A stretch of DNA of 52,116 nt from Ectocarpus siliculosus (taxonomy: Eukaryota; Sar; Phaeophyceae; Ectocarpales; Ectocarpaceae), in assembly GCA_000310025.1 (NCBI GenBank), contig FN649755.1, forward strand, positions 155,273-207,388. The letters run 5' to 3'. This document shows, piece after piece, positions 39,678 through 50,639 of the stretch (within the stretch, counting starts at the first letter, position 1; each line of letters starts with the position of its first letter). A program made the position numbers and the translations under genes. The notes beneath the pieces are model-generated. The model saw nothing but the letters and a program-made list of their open reading frames with translations, had not been told where the DNA came from and ran no database searches.

Positions 39678-39848
39678 CAGTCGGTGGTCCTCATTAACGG
39701 TACCCGAATGCCCTCTATAGCGGCACCAAAATCGTTTGGCACAAATGCATTTCCCAGTACAAATCCCTAGTTGGAATAGCGGCACTGCCCTCTATAGCGG
39801 CACCAAAACCTCTTGTCAATACCTACCGCTATTGGGGACCATCGACTG
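39678..39848. mobile_element. 171-bp MITE with CAGTCG ends (element 4)
   Basis: The left end TA|CAGTCGGTGGTCC and the right end GGACCATCGACTG are inverted copies with few mismatches. The left TA is intact and the right flank is TT. The interior repeats TGCCCTCTATAGCGGCACC twice. It is too short to code, so it is a mobilised-in-trans element of the same type as elements 1 and 2. Confidence 0.75.
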
Positions 39849-40147
39849 TTTTTAACTAACTGGAGTATGAGGGCGCTCCTTATTTTTTTGTATCACATGC
39901 GTGGCATGTACCTTTAGAGTAGGGGACAATATGCATCACGACCCCTTTCATCAATATTCACAGCTAGCTATTAATGATGGTCCACGACGACGAGGAGGAT
40001 GGATGGATGTCAAACGATACCTTTGTCTTCGGAAAGCTATCGGTTCCAACGTTGCCCGGCCACGCTTTCTGCTGTGGAGTAATCGAGGTTTGAAAATGAA
40101 CAAGTGTTGAGGGGGTGTGATATCTTACATGTGTCATCTACTCTGTG

Positions 40148-40654
40148 TCAGCTTTGTCGTGCTCGGTGAGCGAGCGTGTCGCGTTGTGCGCCCTCGACAA
40201 TATTAAAAAAATGGAAAGCTTCAGACAGGCAACGCGACGATACTCGTCGAGTTGCTATCACAATATGCACACGTCCACAGCACGGGTAGTACCCAAGATT
40301 TCCTCGAAAGCAATAAAGTAGTCGATAGGGTGCTGGCCCCTCCATACCCATCGTCAAACTTGAACGTAACCGCCTGAGAGCCTCCTTCCCAGCATCGCTT
40401 GTCGGCAAGCGGCAACGGTACGCCTCGTGCCAAGCTCCTTCTACCGACCCAGTCCAAAGAATCTTCAGGTAAGCAGGAGCTCGCTCGTTCTCATCCACAT
40501 TCTGTGGCCCGTACCTCTCGATCAGCATGCTACGAGGAGGACCATTGATCAAAACCACGGGGTAGTCAGATCTCTGCGGTGTGTGTGGTAGACCCTCGCT
40601 GGCCATGAAAATCTCGAACAGCTGGCAGAAGGAAACGAAGTTACCGTCGCCCAT
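40148..40654 (-). CDS. Hypothetical protein, 168 residues
   Basis: ATG-start open frame in a favourable context (AAAATGG) outside the identified repeats. I do not recognise a family. Residues 1-110 have the mixed composition of a folded protein; the remainder (after TMGMEGPAP) is Cys/Arg-rich and less convincing, and a GGTATGG sequence there could be a splice donor. A first exon is therefore an alternative to a single-exon gene. It is one of the better host-gene candidates in the right half, but without homology it may be chance. Confidence 0.35.
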   Translation of the reverse strand: MGDGNFVSFCQLFEIFMASEGLPHTPQRSDYPVVLINGPPRSMLIERYGPQNVDENERAPAYLKILWTGSVEGAWHEAYRCRLPTSDAGKEALRRLRSSLTMGMEGPAPYRLLYCFRGNLGYYPCCGRVHIVIATRRVSSRCLSEAFHFFNIVEGAQRDTLAHRARQS

Positions 40655-40913
40655 TTTGTTTTTTTTCTCCCATCAGTGGACTCTGTCGTCTGCCCGTCTG
40701 GCCCCCATCCTCCACTTCTACTGGCTAGACGACCCAACTGGGTCACATAGGAGGGGGGGATTGGACCCTCCTGCCTGAGATATTTTTATCGCGAGAAGGG
40801 TACAGCAATCCCTTCCCTCGCGACTAAGAGGAAGTCGATCTACATAGTTTACTAACATAACAACGAGCTTTGACGCGCGTCGCTTCCAACTTAGACTACA
40901 GTAGGACTTATTT
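40655..40913. other. Unannotated stretch
   Basis: Nothing recognised between the hypothetical ORF and SINE-like copy B. Confidence 0.3.
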
Positions 40914-41007
40914 AGTGAGAAAAAAACTCACTTTGCCGGGAATCGAACCCATGACCTGGCGCGTCGTAGTCTACGAGGGTACCTATTACACCTCAGGGGC
41001 GACCGGT
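40914..41007 (-). repeat. tRNA-derived SINE-like copy B
   Basis: The minus strand has B-box GGTTCGATTCC (40939-40949 on the plus coordinates) and an A-box-like TGAGGTGTAATAGG (40982-40995), then a T run that could stop Pol III. It is similar to copy A at 25904-25991. The acceptor stem cannot form, so it is not a working tRNA. Confidence 0.6.
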
Positions 41008-42484
41008 TTAGTACTGTAGACCGGCGCCTTTCTCCCCGCTGCTTCCTCTTTAACGTAAATTGTTGTGTACGCCCTCCCGCCCATGTCCAACCCCCCGGAC
41101 CTTCCTCCGGCATACACTCCCCCAGCCGCCGACCCCGCTATACTCCCAGCTTTCTTCCCAGTTTTACACTTCTCCGCAGCCCACTCCGCGGCTGCTGTTC
41201 GTGTGTGCATGAGCGGACGAGGATATTCCAACCGGACTGTAGGAAGTGGCTACGCAGATAGGAATGGTATTCTTCTGGATTGGGTTTTATGGTGCTCGGC
41301 TTTGTGAGAGGGCTTGCTGCTCTGCGGCAGTCTGTCTCCCGCCGGGTCTTGATCTCGTCTGCTGTCCTTATTACAAGTGATACAAGCATCTTCAACAAAC
41401 ATACATGGGTATGCAACGAATGCCACCCTCTCCGAGGTATGTTGAACATCCGACATCGATGGTCTCTTAAACGATTAATCGTGTTAAGAGGCCCCGGTGG
41501 CGTCCCCGGTGGCGTCCCACGGGGGCTACCGTGCCCACCCACGGTAGTATGAGTAGATCTGGGGACTATATTGACCCAGGACCGATGCAGATGAATAGAA
41601 CCTTGGTGTTTCCACACCAGTGCTCCTCCTTCCAGCACAAGTCCCCACAGTCTTGCAGACACAGAACATAGACTGAACAGATGCATGTGCGGGCTCTCTC
41701 TCGAGAGGCGCCGCACTTGGAACCCCCAACAGCATACCCCCTCACACATATATTCTCTCCAGATCGGATCGGATATTGTATCCAAGTACGGTACCGACCG
41801 GTCGAAGAGATCACGCTGGGAGCCCGACAACAGAACGGAAAAAAACTATAACCAGCGACCGTACCTGTTTCCGTCTCTTTTACGGTACCACCATGTGCTC
41901 ACGCTCGGTTCTTTCGTTTGTCTGTGACGTATCATAATGAATAGTAGGCTGATGGGTGTGCCGTGAACGTATGTGAGACAGATTCGACACATATATATGC
42001 TGTAGACGCACACTTTATCATGTAGACAAAGGGAAGAAGCGGCTTGGGGAACGGCGCAAGCGAGTCTTTCGGCCAATCAGCGGGGGGGCTGTTGCCACGT
42101 CGGGCCGAAAACAATCTGAGCCTCTTTTCGGATTTTTTTTATGACATTTATTTTTTGTCTGGGCAATTTTCTCTGACCAAAACGAACCAATTCCCCGAAC
42201 CGAAACTCCCCATTGTGCTGTCCCATGTTGCCGGAATTTCTCGTCCCTGTTGTCAACTCCGAACAATGTCGCTCTGTGCTGGATTTGACTACAATGTTCC
42301 TTTTGAGTTGGTCCTACCGATGCAATGTCTGATGACCGTGGTTTGTTTTTTTCCAGACCCAGGCCTCGTACGACCTTGTATGAACTACTGCATACCGTAG
42401 ATTGTCCTTTTGGGGGAACATGTATACAGTATGTTCTGTCGCCGTCCTCGTATTCCATTTCCTCCTTGTATTCTAAGCCTAACC
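41008..42484. other. Unannotated stretch
   Basis: No gene recognised. A small 12-bp duplication (GGTGGCGTCCC) lies at about 41494-41520. A 230-codon minus-strand open frame (41138-41830) has no domain. Confidence 0.35.
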
Positions 42485-42883
42485 CTAGAAAATGGCGTGG
42501 CCTTCTCCGTCCTTGAAGTCCGTTAAGTGGAATTTACGTGGAGCACCAGAGTCAAGCGTGGGTGCTACTATAGACGGGAGGACCACTTCGGTAGGAGGGT
42601 AACTACTGTACAGAGATAGTCGCGAGGAGCGGAAAGAGCCACCAGTGGCAAAAGGGGGAGCATCACCTCCACCACCGAGTAACGTATCGCAGAGATTGTG
42701 TACATGGAGATCCAAGACCTCGCCTTCTCTAGAGGAATGTGCTACCAACCCTCTCTGTTTAAGGGATGGTACACCACGATTTCTTATGCTTGAAATGACA
42801 AACAAAAAATAGTCAGGAGCACCAGAAAATGCCCACGAGACACGCATGACTGGTCGGGAGGCATCGGGAGAACCAGAAACCAT
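42485..42883 (-). CDS. Hypothetical protein, 132 residues
   Basis: ATG-start frame without recognised family. It has mixed composition with a Gly-rich centre (LLGGGGDAPPF). It is not in an identified repeat. Chance ORF is a real possibility. Confidence 0.2.
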   Translation of the reverse strand: MVSGSPDASRPVMRVSWAFSGAPDYFLFVISSIRNRGVPSLKQRGLVAHSSREGEVLDLHVHNLCDTLLGGGGDAPPFATGGSFRSSRLSLYSSYPPTEVVLPSIVAPTLDSGAPRKFHLTDFKDGEGHAIF

Positions 42884-43860
42884 TGAGTATCGTACAGGAT
42901 TGCGCAGGACGGCAGTACCGACTGCTCAAAAATAGAAGGACGATCATGAGTCTACCTCTACCCCCCTACTTCTACATAAAGATACAAAATCTGACACCGG
43001 TCGAAAAGTTCACGTCAAAAGCCAAAATGGCAGGCGCTCAAAAAAGCCAAGTTTTGCATTGTATGAGGTCACTAGAGGACACCCTTATAGCAGCAGGCTG
43101 TGCATGTTTAGGCGCTCAAATCCGCCTCTTGGGTGATGTCGAGGGGCCGCACAATCTCCGCCAATTAGACCGACACCCAGTGTCTTGTACTGCATATTCT
43201 CTTAACATTGACCCCAACCTCCTGAACTGCGGGTTTACCGCAGTCGTTGATACCACTACTGCTGGTGACCAACCGCGGTTCAGGAGTTTACGGTACAGGG
43301 GTTTGCACGACTGCGACAAATATTGAGTTCCAGGGACTGGTGCGACCTGCGATATTTCAGTTCCAGCAGCATACCTGCATGTGCGATAAATAATAAATAA
43401 GACCCAATTCTCGATGTTGTCTCGAAACAATGTCCATGCCGTCTCGAAACAATGCTAACTGAAGAACTTCTGACTCAACATCAAATGTTTTGCCATCTCT
43501 GCTGCGTTCCCTCAGCAGCGAATGTTTTCCTCCGACGCAGATCTCCTGGATTTTCTTCAACACCTATACACACACTTACACCATCCGACCCTCAAGACAT
43601 ACAGTCTGATTTCGAAGAGGGGAGGGGAGTGCCCCCCGGCAGCGTCTTGACATCTTCACGCCTTCTTGTTCTCGGTCTGCGATTGTCACCAGAGATCTAC
43701 AATTCCAACTCCTACTTCATCATAAACATTTTTGTCTCCTCCGTCTTGGTCACCTTCTTGGTCACCTGTTTGATGTCTGTGGTTTAATTTTCGCTCAAAA
43801 GGAATATTCGGGCAAAGTTGGTTGCTGTTAAGAATATTTGCTCGCTCCTTCCGGCGGACC
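42884..43860. other. Unannotated stretch with a nested hairpin
   Basis: CTCCTGAACTGCGG (about 43230) and CCGCGGTTCAGGAG (about 43274) pair with one mismatch, and CTGCGG-GTTTA-CCGCAG sits inside the left arm. This may be the core of a small inverted-repeat element. Nothing else is recognised. Confidence 0.4.
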
Positions 43861-46281
43861 TCGACTCCTTTTCCGGCTCAAGAATAATATCAGCTGCGAA
43901 ACTCCCGTGGTAGTCTTGCTGCCCTCAAGTGATACCGCGGTGGCGATTTCGATAGCCTACTCGTTGCAGCGTCCGGGCTTCCATGGCCGGTACGGATCCG
44001 CACTGGGGTTGTTCGAGGCTGGCGCTGAATCGAACGCTGTGTCCCGCTCCCGTGAAGGTCTTCTTGGTCTCCAGGGCCATAGCCGTCGTAGGACGTTCTT
44101 CTCCGTGCGGTATCTCGTCGTCGTCGGGAACCTCTGATGTATTCCAGTGAGCACAATCTCTGCTTCTTCTTCTCCTTCTTCAGGGATCAGGGATGCCTGG
44201 CGACTGCTTTCTGCCAGTGACAAACGAACCCACGGCTGTGAATCGATAGTCTCGGTGTACCCTGCACTTGTGCCTAATCATCAGGGAGCTCATCAAATAT
44301 CGCTACTCCAGGCACAATCGACACCTGCTCGTTGATGGCAGCGATATCCTCGTTCGTATCAGCTGCAGACGCCGTCAGCGCCTGCTTATCACCCTCCGTT
44401 GGCTTCACTGCAGCAGGTACCTCCGGCACCTGCACTTCTTCAGCCGCGCGCTCCTCTGGCAGCGCCGCAACAGGCTTCTTTTGTACCTGCGCATAATCTC
44501 CGATGACGATGTTAAAGCCCAGCAGCTCACTGCTATCTCGTTGTGCTCGTGTGAACCACGCGTGCGTGGTCGAGTCCGGCGTAGAATATGCCTGTTCATT
44601 GTTGGCGTCTTCCGCCTCATTCGAAATGCGGAACGAACAATCGTTCCACCCGTGCTCGGTGCCACAGGTTGTTTCGGCCGGTATCGTGGCCCATCTCTCG
44701 ATTCCTGGAGGCTTGGCTTCCGCGACTTTTCCCGCGTGCACTTTACTCATATTCCGCGTTGCCCTCTCCGTTGGAGGTTCCACCGACGTTGTTGCTGTGC
44801 CCGGAATCGGCGGTAGCGATGCACACCCTTGTGTTCTCGGCGGGCGAGTTCTTGTCCACGGCACGAGAATCATTCGTGCACGCGACCAGCTCCTCATCCT
44901 GTGTCGCGGCAGGCGGTTCATTGTCCTGCTCGTAGGAGGTAGCAGGCTCCTCTGTTTGCTCTGCTGATTGCGCCTGCATGGGGACAGCACGCTCCAACAA
45001 CGGTAGCGTAGCTGTGGCAGGCGGAGGCAGCACCTCCTCGACAGTGGCATCAGACGCCTCCTCAGGGGTCGATGCAGCAGGTGTAGACGGCACCTGCTCG
45101 GGTTCTCAAAGGGCGATGTCGAATGATTGCAGCGTTAGGCCTACCTCATCGCGCTCGTGCGTGAAGCACGCCAGTGTCGGGGCTTCCCCGGTCGTGTTGA
45201 CCTGTTGTTGTTGCTGGTTGGGGTTCGAAAACGCTTGGCATTGGAGGCGCGAAGCGGGCAGTTCGTCCAGATGAGTTGCGTCCCTGTCATGCCGTCCCTG
45301 TCGTACCCGTGTTTGTGTTTTTGTTGTGAGTAGTTCGGCCGTCCAGAGGACCGATTGTCGGCAGACGCACCAGCTTCGTCGCCAGAAGTCGCGCCGCCTT
45401 AGTTCTGGCCGTTACTGTTGTTCCCCCTCGACGGCCCGTTGTTGCGGTTCGACGAATTGTTCCAGCTGCCAAGTCCTCGTCCACCACGCAGCGCGCGTCC
45501 ATGACCATGACGACCGCCGCCCTAACGGAAATAACGCGCTCCGCCATGTGTGACGGTGTTCAGCGCACGGCTGCTGCTTCTGGACGCGTTCGACGCAATT
45601 TTTCCACGAATGTGCATCGCGTGGGACGTAGTGGCTCGGTCGGCGACCTCCTTGAAGGACAAGAGGCTCCCAGCAGCCTGGTCGCACAACAGCCCTCTCT
45701 TGAACTCTTTGTGGTGAACGTCTGGCAAGGCCTTGAGGAAGGCGAAGGTCTTTCTGCGGTCTGCCACCGTGTCGTTATACACGGCGAGCTCCGTGCAGAT
45801 CCGGCGCATGTCTCGAATAATGTTGGCCGGATCAAAGTCGTGGTCCGCAGTAACTGCCATTGATATAAACTGCTCGTGCAGCTCCGGCGTATACGTTTTA
45901 CCCTAGCGGCCTGGTACTTTCGTCCCAGGGTGAGGAAGGCTCCACGACCGTCTCCGTTGTACGAAGAGCGATAGGCGCTTATGCCTGCACGGTCTGCGAG
46001 GCCGCGCTCTGGTAGCCCCCGGCTTCAGACGTGGTGAGCAGCCGGGTAAATATTTGTCCGTTGTAGGCCTGGTATCCTTCCAGGGCGGTTTGGTATGCCG
46101 AAGTCTAGTCCGGCTTAGCGCTAGGTCCGGGAACCGTAAGGACTTTCTCCACTCGCAACAGAACCTTGTGCAGCTTGTCCTCCGTTAAGAGGGAGGGCTG
46201 CAGGGTTCGCCAGCCGACGTAGTCGCCTGGGTCCCCCGTGGCGAAACCTCTTCGGATCTCGCCTGACGAGCCGGTAGCCAT
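43861..46281 (-). pseudogene. Decayed Copia-type Gag and following acidic region
   Basis: The minus strand starts at ATG 46281 with a Gag-like segment (GDPGDYVGWRTLQ, then ALEGYQAYNGQIF), interrupted by a TAG near 46108 and at least two frameshifts. It then shows the best-preserved part at 45522-45860: DPANIIRDMRRICTELAVY, FAFLKALPDVHHKEFKRGLL, which matches the UBN2-type Gag of Copia elements. A Gly/Asn/Arg-rich stretch follows (about 45400-45520), then Pro/Glu/Ala-rich open frames to about 43900 that I cannot assign. No RT or integrase is seen, so it is a gag-only relic. Confidence 0.55.
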
Positions 46282-48510
46282 GCTTACCGACTCTTGTGTG
46301 ACTCTGGTTTAAAACCTCGAGCAACCGAGGCTCCCAACCTGTTGAGACAAGAGCACTATCACTGTAGTCGTTGTACAGCTATTCCTCTCAGCTCTATCTA
46401 CAAAGAAGGTAGCTGGCAAGTGATGAGAGGCTAGGTAGGCACACACACAGAGCGATATGTTTATCCACACTGACGCCCAAGCTTTCTTCACCTGACGGCT
46501 ACAGACTTGACAGTGCCTTCACAACACGGCATAAACCCATGCAGTAGAATAGAGTCGTTCTTGTACTGCAAACACTCCAACACAAAAACATGTTTCACAG
46601 AACGAAATGCGTCGAATCCCCTCATGGCAAACTTCTTCTAAGGACGTACGGAACATTTGGTGCTGTTGGGAATATTTCGCCAAACTAGTGATGTAGGAAG
46701 TAGAGAGAGCGGATACCCTGGCTGATTGTATGATGCGCGGACAGTTGCAAACCTGGATACTACATGGAAAGCGGCCTCTCCACTTGCGCGGTCTTCCTTC
46801 CAATTTTCGGGGGGACATGTGGTAGAGATTCCCAACAGCGAGTTGGGCCTCCGACGCTCGCGCGGGCTAGCAAACGTGTTTGGAAACCTCCGTTCGAAAT
46901 CGCGAATAATCGGTCGTTGTCATACGCTTAACTTGGACAGGTGCTGACTATCCACAGACAGCGGTATTTCCGGCATGGTATGCATGCCGTGGTGGTGGCA
47001 TCAACGACACGGCGGTTTGCTCTTCGACGGCGGGTTTGTACGAAGGACGTACGACCCTCCCTAACCCTGAGTGGACGTTCAGCTCCTCGACCACCAACTC
47101 GGAGTTCAAGACGGTGCGCCTGGTTCTCGTCGGTGCTGATAGGTTTTTTTCCACACTGATTCATTTCCGGCGTGAGCAATGATTCCGTGTGCCAATGATC
47201 CGCGTCTTGTCCCGAAGAACTTTGCCCAAACGATGGTCCTACAAACCTTTGCCAAGGTTATGCTTTCGGAGTATGCCTCTCACGAAATCTCCTGGAATCT
47301 TGCCTATTGTGAGGGCGGTAATGACCGCTTCATGAAAGAGGGATTCTAGGATACCATCCGCTACCGTCACACACAGCACAGGCAAGCTGGTTCAAGGGAA
47401 TTGATTGGTACACAACACAAGGTTCCCCTGCGAGAGTTCGGTCATTTGCCTCCCGGGGGCGACGCAAGAGGACATGGCCAATCAATGTCATCGCGGTCGC
47501 ATGATTGGTCGTCATGACGTTCGGTGGTTATTGCCGATTTGCATGCAACCTTCATATTAATTTGCCTGGATATTTCATCATGTGCGGGGAATTGTGTTTT
47601 CTCCTGCCGTGATTTTTCCCTGTGCGTGATTGTGTGCTTTTAGGGTAAATAGCGGCGTATTTGTTGCAGGTGCTACCGCTGTAATCCGCTGATAACTTGC
47701 TCTTCTTGTGTGGTCATGTTTCCCATGGTCTGTGGGACAGTCTCACGCAAACACCAACAACTTATCAAAGAGGCACTCAACGTGTCCAAGAACAGTCACA
47801 GACCGACGTAGACTGCTACAGACCACAACTGGGTATATTTGAATTCTTCGATTTGTCGGAATTGAAATTTACGTGACCGCTGCCAGAGTTGTGCGAAAGG
47901 ACTTCTGTGTCGCGCGGTGTGTTCCCATAATGTAAGCAACATCAAGCGTCTTGCTCCCCGCAGTGGGTACGCATGCGCCAGTTGCTGTGTGGTGGGTTTG
48001 TACACAACAATCACGGCAACTGTATGGGCGCGTGGGCGCGGGGCGCCGGGCAAAAATATGGTTGTGCTTTCAGATTTCAACCCGGTCGAGGAGGCTGTTA
48101 TGGTTTGGATTCCCAACCGCTGAAAAAAGAACCAGCCCCAGCGACGTTAGGCCGCCCTAACGCGCACCACAGGTGTCTCGCGAGCCCAACACGTAACGGG
48201 TAATGTACGGACGGGTCCTCCTCGTGCCTTGCAGAAGAAAGCGCGAACAAAAACGCTGTCCCGGGGGAGAAAAACGCGTTCGAAGACCAGCAAAAACGTC
48301 CAAATGTTACATGTGCATATTGACTTGACAAACGCAGCAGTATCGTAGTGATCCCCAAGACGCAAGTAACAAATTGTCGTTGGCGGAATTTCGCTTTGCT
48401 GGGAAGTTATGGACTATTACATACGTGCCTAAGCCAGGCTTTTCCCAAAACGGGGAAAGCAAAAATGAACGGGTAGTCTTTCTGTGAGGTTATGTTTACG
48501 TTCTAAAATT
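46282..48510. other. Unannotated stretch
   Basis: More than 2 kb without a recognisable gene. The longest ATG ORFs are about 60-106 codons and show no domains. Confidence 0.35.
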
Positions 48511-48881
48511 ATGGCGCCCCATTTGTTTTTAATCTCAGCCGTTGCTATGGCATCTCTTGCAGTGCTGCTGCTGTACGAACAGCTGAGAACCTCCGCACAC
48601 GCGTCTGGAACGCAACGAGACCCTCCACAATTGAGCCTCCACAAGGTGTGGATCCCAACTTTAACACCGACAAACGCAAAGTATCGCACGTCGGCGCAGT
48701 GCAGTGCAGCAGAACCAAGCGTTGGAGGCTCACATGCCATCCACGGCCACATGCCACGAGCATTCGCAACAACACCGCCTTGAAGTATGAGACGAAGACG
48801 GAAGCGGTCGGAGACGCGGACTACTGGACGAGTGAGCTGCAGAAGCCCATGCGAAGGCGGAGCTTATCGCCCAAGCACGGT
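48511..48881 (+). CDS. Possible first exon(s) of a membrane or secreted protein
   Basis: The ATG at 48511 opens with a basic/hydrophobic N-terminus (MAPHLFLISAVAMASLAVLLL, then YEQLR) that looks like a signal peptide or type II membrane anchor. This frame stops at 48783. A different frame from about 48645 reads KYETKTEAVGDADYWTSELQ and ends at CACG|GTGAGTAT (48881/48882), a good splice donor. An intron starting at CACAAG|GTGTGG (about 48643) could join the two frames. This is a guess from signals only; no homology is recognised. Confidence 0.3.
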
Positions 48882-49716
48882 GAGTATACGATGGCTGAGC
48901 CTAATTTGCTGTACAGCAGCAGCAGCAGCAGCACCCGGCGTGGGTGTGTACTGCTCGGTGGGTTGACATGCAATAAGGTAGCAACCAGGCGGGCGCATTG
49001 CGAGCACGATCGTGACATGTGGAACAACACTATAGTCGGCGTTCAAGTGTGTGTTTGGTGTGTGTTTTCCACCACAGGTGGTTGTGTGAAAACACGGCAA
49101 GTCACGCTGCAGTACAACAGCGTCACGTGTATGTATACAAGGTTCCCCGTTCTGGGAGGTCGGAGCATGCCTCCCCGGGGTGACGCACGACGAAAAGACG
49201 AAGAACACCTGAACGAGCTGCTGTGCCGTCCTTTTCTTGGAGGCAGACAATCGCTCTATCATCGTGCATTGACTAAAGCCACCAACCTGCTACGATCGGG
49301 GCAATGCACATTTGGTCTCTTCTCACTCTCAAAATGTTACGGAAGATAGATGTCGTTGCCGAGGTTCAAAACCGTGTCCAAAAATACCCCGATTTTGGGA
49401 ACCGGGCTCATACGTACGGAAGAGCTACTGTAAAATATCACCATTGGTATGTTTTAGAGGGGGTAGAACCGGGTAGATTCGTGTCCTCTCACCAATCACA
49501 TGTCGATTATGTAGGACATTATGCAGGACAGAGACCGATGATTGGGTGATGGCCAAACCCCCGAGCGGGAATCCCCCGAAAGACATAGCACAGCAGCAGC
49601 AGCACACGAGACTGCGGTGGACCAAGGGCTGCCAAAGGCACACATGATAGGAAGTCAGGTTCGACTGTCAGAGCCGGTTGGCTGCTGTGGGCAGCACAAC
49701 AAGCGAGGGACGCAAC

Positions 49717-49717
<1 letters not shown>
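48882..49717. other. Unannotated stretch with an AGC microsatellite
   Basis: (AGC)6-7 lies at about 48915-48934. The open frame continues through it as poly-Ser but has no domain. Confidence 0.4.

Positions 49718-49749
<32 letters not shown>
49718..49749. repeat. CTG microsatellite, about 10 units
   Basis: Uninterrupted CTG run; in other frames it appears as poly-Gln, poly-Ala or poly-Cys, none convincing as protein. A looser CAG-rich stretch lies at 50170-50205. Confidence 0.9.
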
Positions 49750-49751
<2 letters not shown>

Positions 49752-50395
49752 TGCGGGATGCTGTCGGCATCTATATGCAGGCCGATCAATTGAGCTTGCT
49801 TTGTACACAGATTCATCCCTAAAACATGGACAATGAGACGTACAAACTGCTGCAGGCCAAGACGGCCAACGTAACACATCATACGAGGCATCGAGAGCGA
49901 CTTTCGCAAAGCCGTTGCCTGCTGCTAGCAGCGTATAAGCGAGTGAAGCAAGTGCACGCAAGTCAATCAATCTTCGCTATCTTCGGCGGTCTGTCTGCAG
50001 GCCAATCTTCTTCTGATTCATATCGGACGCGCCCGAACAGAGAGACAATCGAGATGTTCACACGCTGCCGGCCAAGGCGACCAAATACACACAAACATAG
50101 GGGGCGTCGGGGGCGGTGTTTGAGCCCGTTGCCGCTGCTACGAGTGTAGAAAGTGGTGCACATCCACACAGCGGCAGCAGCAGCAACGGCAGCAGCAGCA
50201 GCTGATGATTCATGAGAGCTTCGTCCACACCACACAGCACTTTCACTCGTCCCCGCGCTGCTAAACAGCATCAAACAGCATCAGCCCTGCGTACACGGCT
50301 GACTGGTGGCGTTGGGTGAGAGATGTGAGCGTTGTGCAGTAGCAGTGGTGACCTCTCTGTGAGGCCCCATCCATCACCATAAGTTTAATACTCAA
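49750..50395. other. Unannotated stretch
   Basis: Nothing recognised apart from interrupted CAG/CGG-rich sequence near 50170-50205. Confidence 0.35.
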
Positions 50396-50632
50396 CTAAG
50401 TGGCTACGTCGCACTACTTGAAAAATAGCGCACGCCGCAGATCTTTGTTGTTGCGTGAGACTATAAATAGTAAATCGACGGCCTTGGGGCCCCAACCGCC
50501 AAAACCTACCGAACATGTCCTCTCACACCTGAGCATTGGTCGTTATCGGATGAGTGTGGTGAGGAATTGTAGACACATGCGGTCTCTTGAGCAACGCATG
50601 ATGTACGCACACGGAACGGCAACCCACGCTTA
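50396..50632 (+). repeat. Dispersed repeat, copy B
   Basis: Same family and orientation as 30955-31225. Similarity breaks off just where the palindrome cluster begins, which suggests the cluster inserted into it. Confidence 0.75.
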
Positions 50633-50639
50633 CATTTTA

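Noticed and set aside
43209-43305. A defined MITE
   Set aside because: The inner arms pair well but the outer ends do not match and no target duplication is visible, so only a hairpin is reported.
49668-49970. Poly-Ala, poly-Gln or poly-Cys proteins around 49.7 kb
   Set aside because: All are translations of the CTG microsatellite.
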